DNA of 64,000 bases, taken from NCBI RefSeq assembly GCF_023278565.1, contig NC_064672.1, forward strand, positions 4,402,001-4,466,000. The letters run 5' to 3'. The notes under the pieces were generated by a model. It worked only from the letters and a program-made list of their open reading frames with translations. It did not search any database and was not told where the DNA came from. The stretch's first letter is position 1. Each line of letters starts with the position of its first letter. The DNA comes from Colletotrichum lupini (taxonomy: Eukaryota; Ascomycota; Sordariomycetes; Glomerellales; Glomerellaceae). The position numbers and the translations under genes are program-made. Shown here piece by piece: positions 25,797 through 38,599 of this stretch.

Positions 25797-27722
25797 GTCG
25801 AGTGTAATTAACGAAGCTCTTGCGAATTATGTGAGAGGCGGAAAAGAGGTGCCAATTACCCATTTACATACTTGCCTTAGCATCAATGCACTAGGTGAGG
25901 TGATGAGCACCAATTCCCGACCTCTCCAAATGTTTACTGACAACGGCGTCGGAGATTATGCCAGACTTCCGGCAGTAGCTGTACTTCGAATCTAGGCCCG
26001 ATGGGATCGGGGTAAAGAGGACTTTATCATTGCGGCCACAAAATGAGGGAAGTTTGAGGCTCTTGCGGTATTCAGACCTTTGCTTGCTCTTCTACAAATG
26101 CTACATAGAGTTGACCGCGAGCTTGGGATATAGCGTGAGCACCATGCAATCAAACTGCCATCACCACCAAGAAGTCATGCCCACTCTCACCAAAGATAGT
26201 GAAATCTCCTTCCGCAAACAAGCACATACGACCATACCCATCGGAAAATTCGGGATCCCGTCCGCTCTCCCATAGACAAGCCGATGAGGGCCAGACTAGT
26301 AGTTGAGTCGGTGACGATCAGCGAATCCCTGGTGTTGTATGTTTTTTTTTCTGCCCTTCTCATATTCTCTTTGACCACCAGCAAAGGAAGACAGATAGGT
26401 AAAGTAGATACTTCGTACATGAGTAAGTTACGTGGGTTGCAGTCGCAGAGCCGGTGATCAGATCGCCCAACATGCGTGGCCTGCCTATGTCCAAGCGGGT
26501 ACGGAGGGGGGAGGGGTGGTAAGGAAACTCATGAGATAAAAAAGGAAAGAAGAATTTAGAAAAGAGTCGTCGATCCGTTTTCCCTTGTGCTCGGACATTG
26601 AGCAACTTCCCACAACCCTCGGATCCACGGCTGTCTAGCTGTGCTTCGTATGGATACCTTTGGTAGTCAGAGAAACTCGATAACTCTTACATCCAATTGC
26701 CTTTTAAGGCAAGAGTTTGCAAAAAACTTTTGTCTAATCTTTTCCTCTCTCCAAAACCCACAGCCACAATCTCATCACGTCACACCGTCCCGACGAGGGG
26801 ATGAAGGGGGCGCACAAGCTTCAGTCAAGGACAAGTCAGCAGGTCAGTCCAAAAACCATGTGCCTTTCTTGTTCGTCGTTGACCTCTTGATTCCCCCGGT
26901 CTGCCGAAATGGTGTCCCAAAACAGGACGAAAGACCGGGTCGCCTCATCTTCCAAACTCTCCCGTTCCAGCAACATGTCAAGTAAGGTACACACACACGG
27001 ATTTTACTTTCTTTCCATCTCTTGTCAGGTTTTGGCAGAAACCTCTGGTCCCGACCAAGGCTTCCACCGACCGAACGACCGACAACGATCCCCAGTGTTC
27101 CCAAACGTGAAACGTCCCGGCCATCCCATACTCAGCCTGTAATACGATACCGAACCTCACATATCGCTAATAACGTTACGTCCAAGTCTCAATAGCAGAA
27201 AGTATCTATACCTCAACACAGCTACAGACTAATCAAGCCCGTGATCAGAGTCTGGTCCAAAAGAAAAGAAAGGGAAAAAAAAACAGCCTCGTCCGTAACT
27301 GCCGCCGTCTTTGGTATGAGTGCTCAAAATCTTTCCTTCGGACCTCACTTTCATCACACCCTGCTCAACTGAGATGAGCAACTGCGCAGTCAAAACCACC
27401 CAGCCTATGCATTCGTGTATTTCGATCAAGCCAAGGGCAACGATCGGTCCCAGTCTCGCCTAGGACAAGTCAGCATGAAAATAGTTTGACAGGCTCCCTC
27501 TCTTCCCCAAGTCTACACCCACCAACCAACCTGTCAACTTCTCTTAACACCAAGCACTAAGCCCAAGATGACACCTCCCATCTTGGATCATCGCAGAACA
27601 ACAGAGATTCAGACCCGTCGACACATACACGTGTACACACGCCTTCGACTATACCACCAGTATAATCGGATAAGACTGCTCGTCGTGCCCGTCCATAACG
27701 GAACCCCTCCTCGATCTACAAA
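25797..27722. other. Intergenic region, nothing recognised
   Basis: No supported gene, RNA or repeat. Short open frames only, of mixed composition. The left end should hold the promoter of the dehydrogenase gene. Confidence 0.55.
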
Positions 27723-28390
27723 ATGGAGTCCGTGCCACAAGATATAAGTGAATGTGACAGCCCGTCTGACGTGAGGCCACCCACCAAACGGAAATGCGAA
27801 CCAGGAAAACACCAAACCATCATCGATCCTACCTGCCATCTTTCCCAGATCGAAGATTGCGACTGGCTCCAGAGATCCAGGATCTCAGCCACACTTTGTC
27901 CCCCTGGTCTCTCCTGTTTGTTGTCCTGCCGTGATGTTCAAACATCGACGGACGCTCAAACCAGGCATATCCAAATTGGGTAAGTAGCTCCCCCGTCTAT
28001 AACCCCTCCTATCAAGCCTCTGCAGCCTATCCCAATCCCTATAGCATCAGCTTCTCAAACACGTGAAGTGAGAAGCTGTCGCCGAGTACGCCACGCGGCT
28101 GCCTGGAACGGAAGAAGAAATGAAGCAGCATTGTCGTTGCTGTAAGTCTATTCCATGAAGCCACGCTATTGTGCTATGTATTTTCACGCAAGCGCTTGAA
28201 AGCTGTGCTCGGCAGCATGAAATACTTCAATGCTATGATGGAAGAGCGAGCTTCCGAGAAGTTGCTCAGTAAGCCTAAACCAAAAGAACCGAGTTATTCG
28301 GATCATCCCGCGTCATCAAGGACCTCTAGTGACCAGCCACCGTTCCCTCCGCGTCGCTCCCCGGGGGTAGTGCTCCTCGCGGTGCTCTAA
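27723..28390 (+). CDS. Doubtful small multi-exon gene, function unknown
   Basis: An open exon from 27723 begins MESVPQDISECDSPSDVRP, is Cys-rich, and ends at a good donor (GTAAGTAGC at about 27979). A second coding-like stretch (EAVAEYATRLPGTEEEMKQ) at about 28070-28140 ends in another GTAAGT. A third (KRLKAVLGSMKYFNAMMEER) lies at about 28189-28390. I could not find acceptor choices that join all three in one frame without a stop, so the model is unresolved and may be a decayed gene or chance frames. No domain is recognised. Confidence 0.2.
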
Positions 28391-28517
28391 GGTATACTAT
28401 TTTGTCTAAGGAGTTCGTCCTCCCAGCGAAGCAGAACTGGACCAATTTGTCGCGTGGGGGAGATGGTCTCATCGATCGTGAATCGCCCGACGTCAGCGAT
28501 GCTGTATTTTCCCCTTT

Positions 28518-29099
28518 CTAGATCTGACGTACATCTTGATGTCCAATCCAGACAGACTCAAAGAGTAATTCCAGAAGGACGAGACTTGTGCCGGCAATAG
28601 CAAGCAACATGTTTTGCAGAGTCGCGTGATCGGATCCAGCCATGCTAGTACGTGCATCCATGGCCATCGAGCTTCTCATGAAAGGCCTTCCAGATATTGT
28701 GGCTCGATGTGTGTACTTGGACGCAAGACAAACATTAGCACAAGTCCCCTCTACTATTGTAACTAATAATGACAATGGAACCCATACCTTTGGTCGGTTT
28801 TCACCATCGACCGTAGGATCTGGCGAAGCACCTTGTACAGAATGATCAAAGAGTGCTTGGTGCCCTGTCTGGGTTCGTATGTAGTCCGCTATGAAGACAG
28901 TGCCAATGATCGTCCAGATTGCGATCACGAGATAGACGAAATTCCTGAAAGTGAACCATCTCGGCAAGTGGACGGCATGGCCGTGTGATTTGGCCGCTTT
29001 ATGATGATGGTCGGGTTCGTGATGCGCCATCTCTCTGGGAGCGTGCCTGTGAGTAGTCTCGGGAGGAGGGTTGCCATACTGAAAGAAGAAGCAGGGCAT
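28518..29099 (-). CDS. Hypothetical His-rich two-span membrane protein
   Basis: A 193-codon frame with no family I recognise. The N-terminal 45 residues are rich in His and Pro (HHEPDHHHKAAKSHGHAVH). A hydrophobic helix (FVYLVIAIWTIIGTVFIADY) follows at residues about 53-72, and a second (MLLAIAGTSLVLLELLFESV) lies near the C-terminus. Between them, 28787-28716 looks like a 72-bp intron: donor GTATGG, branch-like GTGCTAATG and acceptor AAG. It is a multiple of three and has no stop, so both spliced (169 aa) and unspliced (193 aa) forms are open. The His-rich tail suggests metal binding, but nothing else supports this. Confidence 0.6.
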   Translation of the reverse strand: MPCFFFQYGNPPPETTHRHAPREMAHHEPDHHHKAAKSHGHAVHLPRWFTFRNFVYLVIAIWTIIGTVFIADYIRTQTGHQALFDHSVQGASPDPTVDGENRPKVWVPLSLLVTIVEGTCANVCLASKYTHRATISGRPFMRSSMAMDARTSMAGSDHATLQNMLLAIAGTSLVLLELLFESVWIGHQDVRQI

Positions 29100-29890
29100 G
29101 ATGCCGATACCGATGCTGCTGGTTGAAAGTTGGAGTCCGTTGATTTCTTGGGGAATGTTGTTCGTTGAAGGATGTTGATGATTGAGATATGGCGTACTTC
29201 GTTAGCTTCAACGGCCCAGATGATTGTGCAATGCCGAGTGGAAGATGCGAAGATTTCCATGACAGAGGCCAGTTTCAGAGAGGCTTCCTCAGTCTGCATT
29301 TTGAGACCACCAGACTCTCCTTCCTCTGAGAACGAAAGCTTTATGGTAGTCGCAGGGGCGACAGATTGCAAATTGATTTCCCGCAGCAGATGGTACAGCA
29401 GCAGCTCGTCAAGGCAGTTGCAATGGATGTGAGTCCGCCGACCCCAGAACGTCAACATGTGTGGAAGGAAACGGGCGTTTACATCGAAAATTGGTGTCTA
29501 TTGTATTCGGAGAGGCTCTTGCCATCATCGTAACTCAAGGTCTCCTAGGAGGGCCTCTCCATGTTGTTCTCTGACAGCGTATTATTAATTAATTCATCTC
29601 CATCGTCATCTTCTCCAAGGAAACGACTTTCGAGGAACCCTTGGTGACGACTCCCCCTCCTGGAAGACCACCCTTTTTACTCAGCAAATATGGAGCTAAG
29701 TTGACCAAACCCTTTGCAAGTCTAGAAACGAGTCTCCGTACGCTCGTCCTCTTGCCATCAACGCCTTGAAAAATGCCCTGCTTCAATACGAAGCTTCCGT
29801 GTATTCGCAAAAGGGGTATAATCCATAATTCAATCCGTCGTAATAGTGAATGCACAAAATGTACAGAAGAAGAAAAATTTTCGTGACCAA
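29100..29890. other. Intergenic between two minus-strand genes
   Basis: Promoter of the two-span membrane protein gene and 3' region of the GH72 gene. No gene supported. Short open frames exist on both strands without recognisable content. Confidence 0.55.
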
Positions 29891-31388
29891 TTACATCCAC
29901 ACAGTGAAGAAGATCATGACACCAACCAATCCAACAGCCATACCGGCGATTTGCTTGGTGCCAGATCCCGAAGGTCTCTCGGGTGCCGAGGACTCAGCGG
30001 ATTGCGTGGGCGCTGCGGAAGCGCTGGTGCTTGAGCCCGAAGTCACTGATCCTGTCGGGCTCGAAGAAAAGCTGCCCTTAAACGTCTCTCCGAGAGTAGG
30101 CAGACGGACGTTCCCGTCCACCAACCAACCCCCCGTGGCTTTAGGACAATCGCGGGTAGAGACGCTTGTCGGATTGTAGTTGGATTTCGCGACTCCTGAA
30201 GGAGTGATGGTGGCCCATTTGGCTTGCAGATTCTGGAACTCTGGGGCTCTGGGGGTTGGAGTGCCCTTGCGGGTAAAGCCATCGTACACGTCGTCAGCGG
30301 TGATGGTCTTAGATACTTCGGGTCCGTATGACACAATGCCATATCGGTTCTCCTCGTAAATCCATTCGTAAACCATGGCTCCACTCCAGTCATTAACCAT
30401 GGGCTGGCTGAAGATGGCGTTCTGGTCGTCCCATGTACGCGGGCCCTGACCTGTGATGCATCCCGTTTCCGTGAAGAAGATGGGCACAGGAAACTTCTCG
30501 GCCATGGCTTGCAGGTTTGTGTATCCCGAGGTCTCGTACGTGTTTGGGTCGCACCACTCGTACGAGTTGAGTCCAAAAAAGTCAATGTTATCCTCTGGCT
30601 TTCCGCCACAGGTCAGGTAGTCCTGGAGCATGGGCCGCAACTCAGCGATGTCTGCCGCGGAGTAGCCGACGGGAATCTTGCGATAACCCTTCTTGTCGCG
30701 GTAGGCCTTCATGTCTCGTGCGGCAGCCTTCATAAAAGGGGCGACCTGGGACTGAGTGGGAAGTGCAATGATCTCATTGCCAATGAAGAAGCCGAGAACG
30801 TTGTCGTATTTCGCAAAGTTGTCCATTACTTTGGCGTATGCGTTGAACTGCGTCTCGTTCCAGTATGGAGTATTCTGTACCTCTTGTAAGCCAAAGCACG
30901 CGAGCTGGAGATAGGACAGAACAGGGGGGCACCAACAGGAAGAATGTACGAGTCAAAGGTGTCCAAGTCGATGAGGGTGTATATGCCGGCCTTGTCAAAG
31001 GCAGACATGCACCCGTCATGATTTGCACTGGAATCGACGTGGTAAACGCGGATTGCGTTGGTACCCAGCGTCTTCATGAGGCTGGCGTCGCGGGTGCATT
31101 GATCAGTATCAACCAGTGGGTCATCTGGACGAGCTTTTGTGTTAGACAGCGGACTTTGTAAGTGTGCATTCAGACAGACTGGGCTAACCTGGTGTCAGTT
31201 GGTATGCGATGCCTGTGATTGCGTCAGTCCCAAGGATTCTAATCAGAAATGCAGTGGAAGATTGGCGTACCTTTCATGAACCATTGCTTGCCGCTCTCGT
31301 CGAAGAATTTACTGCCTACAATCTCGATTGGTGCAAGGGCTGCGGCAGTGCCAAGCAATAATGCCGAGACGAGCTTGGAGACTCGCAT
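29891..31388 (-). CDS. GH72 beta-1,3-glucanosyltransferase, GPI-anchored (Gas/Gel family)
   Basis: Cell-wall enzyme that cuts internal beta-1,3-glucan bonds and transfers the new end to another chain, elongating wall glucan outside the plasma membrane. Four exons (31388-31271, 31212-31189, 31124-30937, 30874-29891) give 437 residues. A signal peptide ([13 protein letters not shown]) is followed by a GH72 domain to about residue 335. Visible blocks are [47 protein letters not shown] with the acid/base Glu144 and FFTETGC with the nucleophile Glu246. A Ser/Thr/Pro stalk and a C-terminal hydrophobic tail then indicate a GPI signal. There is no Cys-rich CBM43/X8 module, so this is the GH72-minus type (like yeast Gas3-5). 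Exon 2 is only 24 bp. Its frame joins on both sides and it encodes part of the conserved IAYQLTP. Confidence 0.93.
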
Positions 31389-33636
31389 GATGAAGGAGTA
31401 ATCGCGAGAAAATCCTTCTGATAAGCTTCAACTAGCAAATACAGCAATGGGTGAGGATGCGACGAATGGTGAGAATGCTGATGCCTTAGTGCTGCGGTTC
31501 CCAAGAAAGCCAAGAAGAAGAAAGAAATACGACCAAGAGTCTGTTGATGATGTTGAGGATCGAGAGTTGTTGGCTGTAGCTCGTGTCGACGAAAGATTTC
31601 GAACTAATGGCGAGGGACACCTCAGTAGGGCGGATGCTGAACTGAGCAGGTGTTTTTGCCAGGCGGAGAAAGTAATGACTGTTGGCCGTGGTTGCCTCTT
31701 TTTTGCAGGTCTTCACAAGTTGTCGTGTTCCTTCCTTGGATCTGGTCGAGTACTCGTCCTGCACCAACCGCAACCAATTCCTTCTCTCGCGATTACAACG
31801 TCGTACAAGGCGACACTCTCACTCCGCAAACAACGTCCGTTCTTGGCGAAAATGACAGAAAGATTCAAACAGGGCAGCAACCGTGTTGAAGGCCGTCAGA
31901 CGAGGTGGAAGGAAAGAGACTTTGCCTGGCGTCGAATATCGTGGATAAGCAACAGCCTCACCTCAGGATGACGGGAACGCCTTGCTTGGGGGATGGAGAG
32001 GGAAGCTATCGATTTTATTGTTCCAGCTTTGCTACTGCAGCTCAACACGGGAGACACTCCGAACAACAAGGCCCTGCAGACTGCAGTTTTTTCCCTCTCT
32101 TTTCTTTACCCCTGCTGGCGTTCTTACAAGTAACAACGTTCCTCTCTTGCTCTTTTTGGAATCCCATCCCACCTCTCCACACACGTGGAGTACCAAACGG
32201 ATGAGAAAACTGCCTAGGACGAGAAGCTTGGAGCTCGCTCTGGTGCTAGCAATTAGCCACGGAGCCCGGTCTAGGGTGGGAAACGACGGCGGCAGGGGTG
32301 CGTTAGGTGCGCAACGAGGGAAAAAAAAAACGAACCAGGAGTTCAAGCTTGAAGCAACAAGGCCGACTGCATGGGTCTGGATCAATGGAGGTGCGCCATG
32401 TTGTGCCATTGGCGGCGGGCCAGGGGTGAAGACGGCCTATCTTGATTGTCGCCCGGCCCAAGAGTGGTCCAGAGGCTCCAGAGTCACAAAAGTCTTGACT
32501 CTGACTGGCCTCAACACCCTGGCCTTTCTCACTCGACACACAACCGACTCGACATGGACTGCCTGCTGCAGAGAGACCGGCGGCGTTGGTCGGCCTCATT
32601 GGGGGCAACGCGGGTGGGTGATGCAAGACGCAACACCAGAGGAGGAGTCACCCAGTAAGCAGGCTGAGTTTACAAGACGCCGACGCGTCTTTTCTTGGTC
32701 TTGGTTGACAGCTATGACATCTCTCCTCCAGGGCTGATGATTCTCATCGGAATCCTTCGATCCCTCCCGCTCTCCGCCTCCAGAGTCCACAACAATTACA
32801 GATACACAAGCATATCGCCTCACTCAATCGATCAGGGAAATAACCTCACAAGGTCGGCACGGAGTTGCGGGTACTACTCCTAGACTCTCTGCCCTTGTTT
32901 CAATCTCCAGACTACAGACAATGAAGACACAAAAGCAAACTTGGCCGTCGTTTCTTTCTTTTGCCCCCACGGCTACAAACAACATGGCGCCATCCACCCG
33001 AAGCCACGCCGTCTTTGACGCCTGCCCAACCAGACCAGCTTCTTTGCTGTCTCAATCTGATAAAATAGCCCGCCACTTTTCGTCGCCTCTCACTAGCCTC
33101 GCGTAGCCACACTTCCACTCGAACACGAGTCGGGCACCCGGGAAACGGACCGAGCTATTCTGGCTGATGGGTGGCTGCTAATACTAGGCTGTCAGCCAGG
33201 GATTTAGTGCTCCGGCAGAACGCAGCCAACGACGAACGAGGACGGCGACAGCGAGGCATTCAACTCGCCACAATGCCTGGCCTCGCCTCTGCCATCTTCA
33301 AGTTGGATGCCTCTTCCCAATTGCGACGACTTGTGTCAGGGATTAAGCTGGTCCTTGCCCATCAAGCTTTCGACGCAACGGCGAAAACTCCGTCCTCTCC
33401 CCCAGCTCACCATGGCTAGCCTCGACGCGATTTACTTGCTTAATGTCCTCTGCTTCTTCGCCGGCTCGCCTAGACCACCTTGCGGGGATGCCTCTCCAGA
33501 TTAGCGATGGTCATCCAACAGGGTGCGGCTGGAAATTGGCCTCTGTCCCGTCCTCATTTCCTGTTCGTGGTGTATTCAACAGCCCCCAAAGTCGAGGGCG
33601 GCTACACGGCAGGAAAAGGTGGTTTAGTAATAATGG
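31389..33636. other. Intergenic between GH72 gene and transposon block
   Basis: Promoter side of the GH72 gene, then about 2 kb with no supported gene. Base composition stays normal up to the transposon edge, so RIP-like mutation has not spread into this flank. Confidence 0.55.
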
Positions 33637-33669
33637 TACGGCAGACTGCAAGAGGCACTCTGCCAAAAC
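33637..33669 (+). repeat. Left terminal inverted repeat of the outer transposon
   Basis: A 33-base end matching the right end in reverse complement, with one C/T difference. It contains an internal hairpin (GGCAGA...TCTGCC). It keeps CpA and TpG dinucleotides, unlike the interior. Confidence 0.88.
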
Positions 33670-34659
33670 CGTTCTTTTTAATAGACCTACGGCTACCGTA
33701 AATTTTAGGTATTAATAGCGCGACTTTCTTATACATATAAATAAATATTATAATAAATCCTATATATTATTATAAAGAATTATTTATAACCGTAAGTAAT
33801 AGTAGTTATATAAGGGTAGTTATACTACTTAGTAAAAGTAGAGTAGCTAAGGGGTATATCTTCTTTACTAATTTCTATTACTAATTAATTTCCTTTTCCT
33901 TTTAACTAACTTAATATTCTTTAAATAAAGTAAGTAATTTACTTACGCCCCTATAGTTACTTATTAACGATTAAATTTCGCCTTATTATACTTTATACCC
34001 TTTTCTATTTTACTTTTATTATTATTACCTAATTATATACGTAATTATAAGTATAATATTCGCGATTTACTAATTAGAAATATTAATTAGGTATAATTAG
34101 GTAATTTTATGCGCAATTACTAATATAATTTTTATTAATTAGTAATTGTACTTCTTTTTAGGCTAATATATACGTAATTATAAGTATAATTACGCATATA
34201 TACTTATTCATAATTCAATTCTTTTTATTTACTTTTTTCTTTAGTATTAACTATTTACGTATATATATTAATAATTTCGTATAGGATACTCCCTTTTTTA
34301 ATAATTACGTACGCTATATAATACTTATAATAAGCGCTTAATATAGCGTTCTAGCCCGTATTAAGAATATATAGCTCCCGACGGTCCCTATATACTAACC
34401 TATATAGTACCCTAACGACCTTACGTTTTATAAAATAACCTCTTACCTCCTTATTAATACGTATACTTCTATATAATAGCTTCCTTATTATATAAATTCT
34501 TATATTATTTATAAGCTCTTTATTTTCCTTTTTAAAGACTTTTTACTAAATTTATAACTTTAGTATTATATAAGTTAGTATATACTACCCTATACTATTT
34601 AATATTACTATACTAACTTATATAATCTAGCCTTAGTATTAAATTAAGCTTAACCTTAA

Positions 34660-35272
34660 GATTATTAAGAATAGCTATTATATACCCCCGGATATTACTA
34701 TAACTTATACTTAGGCTACTAATACTATTTAAATAACTATATATAATAACGCTAAGACTAATACTAAGTTATATACCCGTTATAAGGCTAGTAAAGGTAT
34801 TTTTACTAATTACGTTACTTTTATAAATAAAAGCTACTTTAATTATAATTATATATCTATTATATACGAGTACATACTCGTTATACCTCCTGTTATTACT
34901 TATACATTACCCTATATTATTTTATATTTATTTATAATTTATTAATAGTTCGTATTAGCTTATAATACGCTTATTAAAGTTATTAAGCGCGGTCGTAATT
35001 ATAAGGGCTATAGTAAAGTCCGTATTAGTGTTCTATTTAAGTCTCTAAGTACTATTCCCACTATATACCTCTATATAATAATAAAAGCTTTTAAATAAGT
35101 AGCTAAGTAGGCTAAAAATAATAAAGAGGGTATATATAATAATATATAGGATTATAAAGAGCGTTATTAACTTATATAAACTCTAAGTAAGGAGTAATTA
35201 ATTCGATATTCTTATATAGTATAATATAGGAGTTTATATAGGTATATATTAGGATATAGTACGGTTAGGCTT
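34660..35272 (+). pseudogene. Decayed reading frame of the outer transposon, truncated by the LTR insertion
   Basis: On the + strand one frame stays readable from about 34660 to the left LTR if TAA/TAG are read as former CAA/CAG (or TGG) codons, the expected RIP lesions. It includes stretches such as VIKRGRNYKGYSKVRISVLF and IYNN.QDYKERY. After removing the retrotransposon, the same frame appears to continue from 43393 to about 43520. No domain is recognised. This is inference from composition and codon pattern in very AT-rich DNA. Confidence 0.35.
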
Positions 35273-35277
35273 AATAC

Positions 35278-35467
35278 TATAAGAGATTAGGCTATAAGTA
35301 CTTAACTAGCGAGGCTATAATATAAGTATAAGTATATTATAAGACTAAAGCTTATAAAGTCCTTTATAAGGGCTCTACTTTTTAAAAAGTTCTTTTATAA
35401 TAAGATCCGTGTACTAATTACTAAGTTATCGGCATCTTATTACTAACCACATCCCAAATCTATTATA
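35278..35467 (-). repeat. 3' LTR of the retrotransposon
   Basis: 190 bp, preceded in the element's orientation by a purine-rich tract (complement of 35471-35482). Flanked outside by AATAC. Confidence 0.92.
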
Positions 35468-36561
35468 ATTACTCCCCCTTTACGTAACTTTAGTCCCTAA
35501 AGTTATTACGTAATATTTTCTTTTAATACTAATAATAAAGCTATTAATATCGTTATTCGTAATAAATTTCGTAAGGCGTTAATAATATCTTTTTTTACTT
35601 AGGAATAAGGTATTACTCCTATCTCTTTATTTAATAAATACTTTATTATTATTATTTAGTAATAGCGCGCTAACTAGTTACTAAGTTAGTAATATATATT
35701 TATAGTAAAGTATTCCGACTATTATAATATATAAGAGCCTGCTTAACCTCGCGGTTATTATTATTACTAAGCTATTAATTATAATAAAAGATTTTTCGTC
35801 CGTTACTAATTACGTATTTACTTTTTCTTTCCTCTTTCTATTTAGCGACCGTTTTGCGAATTCTTTTTTATATAACTATATTTTTTTTTATAATATTCTA
35901 ATTCCGTATCGTTTTTTAATTACGACTCTCTTACTATATTATTACTAAGTATTTACCGAAATATCTACTATTTTATGTATTTAGGATATACTTAATATAG
36001 AGTATAATTTTAAAAAGGGCTTTTATAGTCTTTATAGTAGTGCTCTTTATATACGTTACTTAGCTAGTTTATATTATAATATTAACGAGCTTATTTATAT
36101 TACCGGCGCTTACGTTACTAAGTATATTATTTATTAGATTAATAAAAAGAAGTGTTCTGCTATAAGTCGTTAAGTCTTTATTAATTCGTTACTAAAATAT
36201 TAGCTAATAATGTTTTTTAGGTTCCCGAGGAGCTATATAGCGCCGCCTAGTTTATTTAAAATACCCTTATAGAGTTTTATAATACTAAGGAGTAGGGTAG
36301 CTTTAACTTTTATAAGCGCGGCCGCGTTCTTTATACTTTTAGCTATATTACTAATACGTAAAAAAAGGTAGCCGCTTATATTACTAACCCGTTAGCGGGT
36401 AATAAAGTAAAAAAGGTCTATTTTAAATAGGCTACTCTTTAAGAGCTCGCTACTAACTACGAGTATTTAAACTTATTAATCTCGATTATAATAAGTCGTT
36501 AGCGATCGTTTAGTAAATTTTTTTTATCAACTTAGATTTCTCTTCTTAGGCTAGTATCCTT

Positions 36562-37806
36562 AATATTAATAATAAGACTAAGATTATTTTCTATTTTAGT
36601 CGCCTCTAGCCGGCTTATTTTTATAATAATAACCGTATAACCGCTTTATAAAATAACTTCGACGCTCTAGCTTAGTACTATAAGGAGACTCCTAAGGGCG
36701 TTATTATTATATATATTTAGGAGTTTTTTACTTTTTTTATTTTTTATAAACGCATTACTAAGTTCTTAATAAATAAAGTGCTTACTTATATTATTATTAT
36801 ATATAGTACTACCCCTATTTCTTACGATCCTAAGACTCGGACTCTTATTAAAAAGCGTACTCTTATTACTAATTATATTCTTAATAATAATAACGAGCGG
36901 GACGACTTTAGGTTTAAGTTTAATAAGTCCTAGTACGAGGATACCGAATTTAAGGAGCTCGGTAGCGATTTAGAGAATTCTCTTTCTTAGTATTATAATA
37001 AGCGCCGCTACTTTAATATTAATAACTTATTAACCCCTACCCATAACGCTCTCTTTAATATAAATAAGGGTACCCTAGCCTTTAGTTATATTACTTTAGA
37101 TTTTAATAAGGCTAGTATTACGCTCTTTTTACTCTAAATAAAGGCTCTATAATAGCTTAACGAGGCTATTATTTATATTGAAGTTAAAGCCGCGGGTTAT
37201 AATAAGTAATTTAATATTATTAAGTTCTTTACGAATATTAATATTACTAAGGTCCCTTAGTTCGACTAGGATTACGAGAGCGTTACTTCGGATAACGTCC
37301 CCCGTCCCCGACCCGTTATTAATAATAATAGCGTTACGGCCCCTACTTTACCTCTTACTCTACTTCTTATTATAGCTCCCGTTATGCTTCTTATTATAGC
37401 TCCCGTTATATCTCTTATTATAGCTCTCGTTATACCTCTTATTATAGCTCTTATTATACCTCTTATTATAGCTCTTATTATGCTTCTTATTATAGCCTCT
37501 AATAGCGACTAAGCGGCGAACGCTCTATAAACTATTATTATTAATATATATAATACTCTACGTAACTTTAACTACCTCCCTCTTACTTATTATAATATTA
37601 ATAAAGTTAACGGCTTTATTCTAAGTAGTTAGTTAAGTACGCGTATAAAGCCTCCCCGCTTTTTACTTACTAAGCGGACTATTATTATTAATTATTAAGT
37701 TTTAAAAGTATATATTAGAGCCGCTACTACTATTACTAATATTACGTAGGTTACTCCCCCTACGTAGCTAGATTTTAATAATCTTTTAATAACGTATTAC
37801 TAAGGG
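36562..37806 (+). pseudogene. Decayed extra frame antisense to pol, between integrase and 3' LTR
   Basis: On the + strand, opposite to pol, a frame of about 415 codons is readable with only TAA/TAG interruptions (about 4 percent of codons in the part I counted), fewer than random sequence of this composition should show. It encodes hydrophilic, charged sequence (for example NNNNERDDFRFKFNKS and YEDTEFKELGSDLENS), then a repetitive Ala/Pro/Val/Ile block from the 24-bp repeat. Further coding-like stretches lie upstream from about 36000 in other frames, so introns or indels are possible. No domain is recognised. It may be an accessory gene of the retroelement or a captured gene. TGA absence is not evidence, because RIP removes TpG. 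Confidence 0.4.
37363..37506 (+). repeat. 24-bp minisatellite inside the antisense frame
   Basis: Five full 24-bp units and a partial sixth sharing the core CTTATTATAGCTC. The unit is eight codons long, so the repeat keeps the antisense frame open. Units differ only by transitions except at the last copy. Confidence 0.85.
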
Positions 37807-38599
37807 TTATAATATTATATCTTTTTTTTAAAGATTACGCTAAGCTAGATAAAAAGGGTTCTATAATATATTATTAATTAACTTATTTTTAGTAACTTTT
37901 TATTACGAACTTAACGTTTATTATCCTATTTTATATATACCCTTTTTTTATAGCATTTAAATTTATTAACTACTTCCGCTACCCCTTTAAAATATTTAAT
38001 AAGCTCTTACGTATTATATTTAATAAGCTACTTAGCTTATTTAACGAGATATCGTAAGTTTCCTCCCTCGCTTTATATTACGACGATTTTTTTAATTTTT
38101 TAAACGTCTTACTTATCCTTTAACTCTAGGAGATTTATTATTTAATTACCAACCGTTTAGTAATTTCTTTATAACTTAAGCTAGGAAACTAAGAAAATAT
38201 TATATATTTTTTAATATTATTTTAGTAAATATACTTAGTAAGCCTATTTCCCTATCCTTTTAGCTATTGCTATTTTAATATATTTCGGCGCTAGTTTATT
38301 ATTTTTAAATCGTATATTCTTTATTAATAGGCCGACGACTTCTTTACGATTAAACTCCTTTAGGGTATGTTTTTTGTTATAATAAGCTACTTAGCTTTTA
38401 GAAGCTTATACTTACGCTCGCATAGCCTAGGCCCTAATCTCCTTAATTTTCTAAACCCTTTCCTAAACCCCCTAGACTATAGCTTTATAATTAAATATAT
38501 ATTTAACATACCTAAGGTAGTAGCCGTATAGTACTATATATAGAGATATTTTTATAATAGAGTATTAATTATTATTATATATAAACTCGGCCTCTTCTA

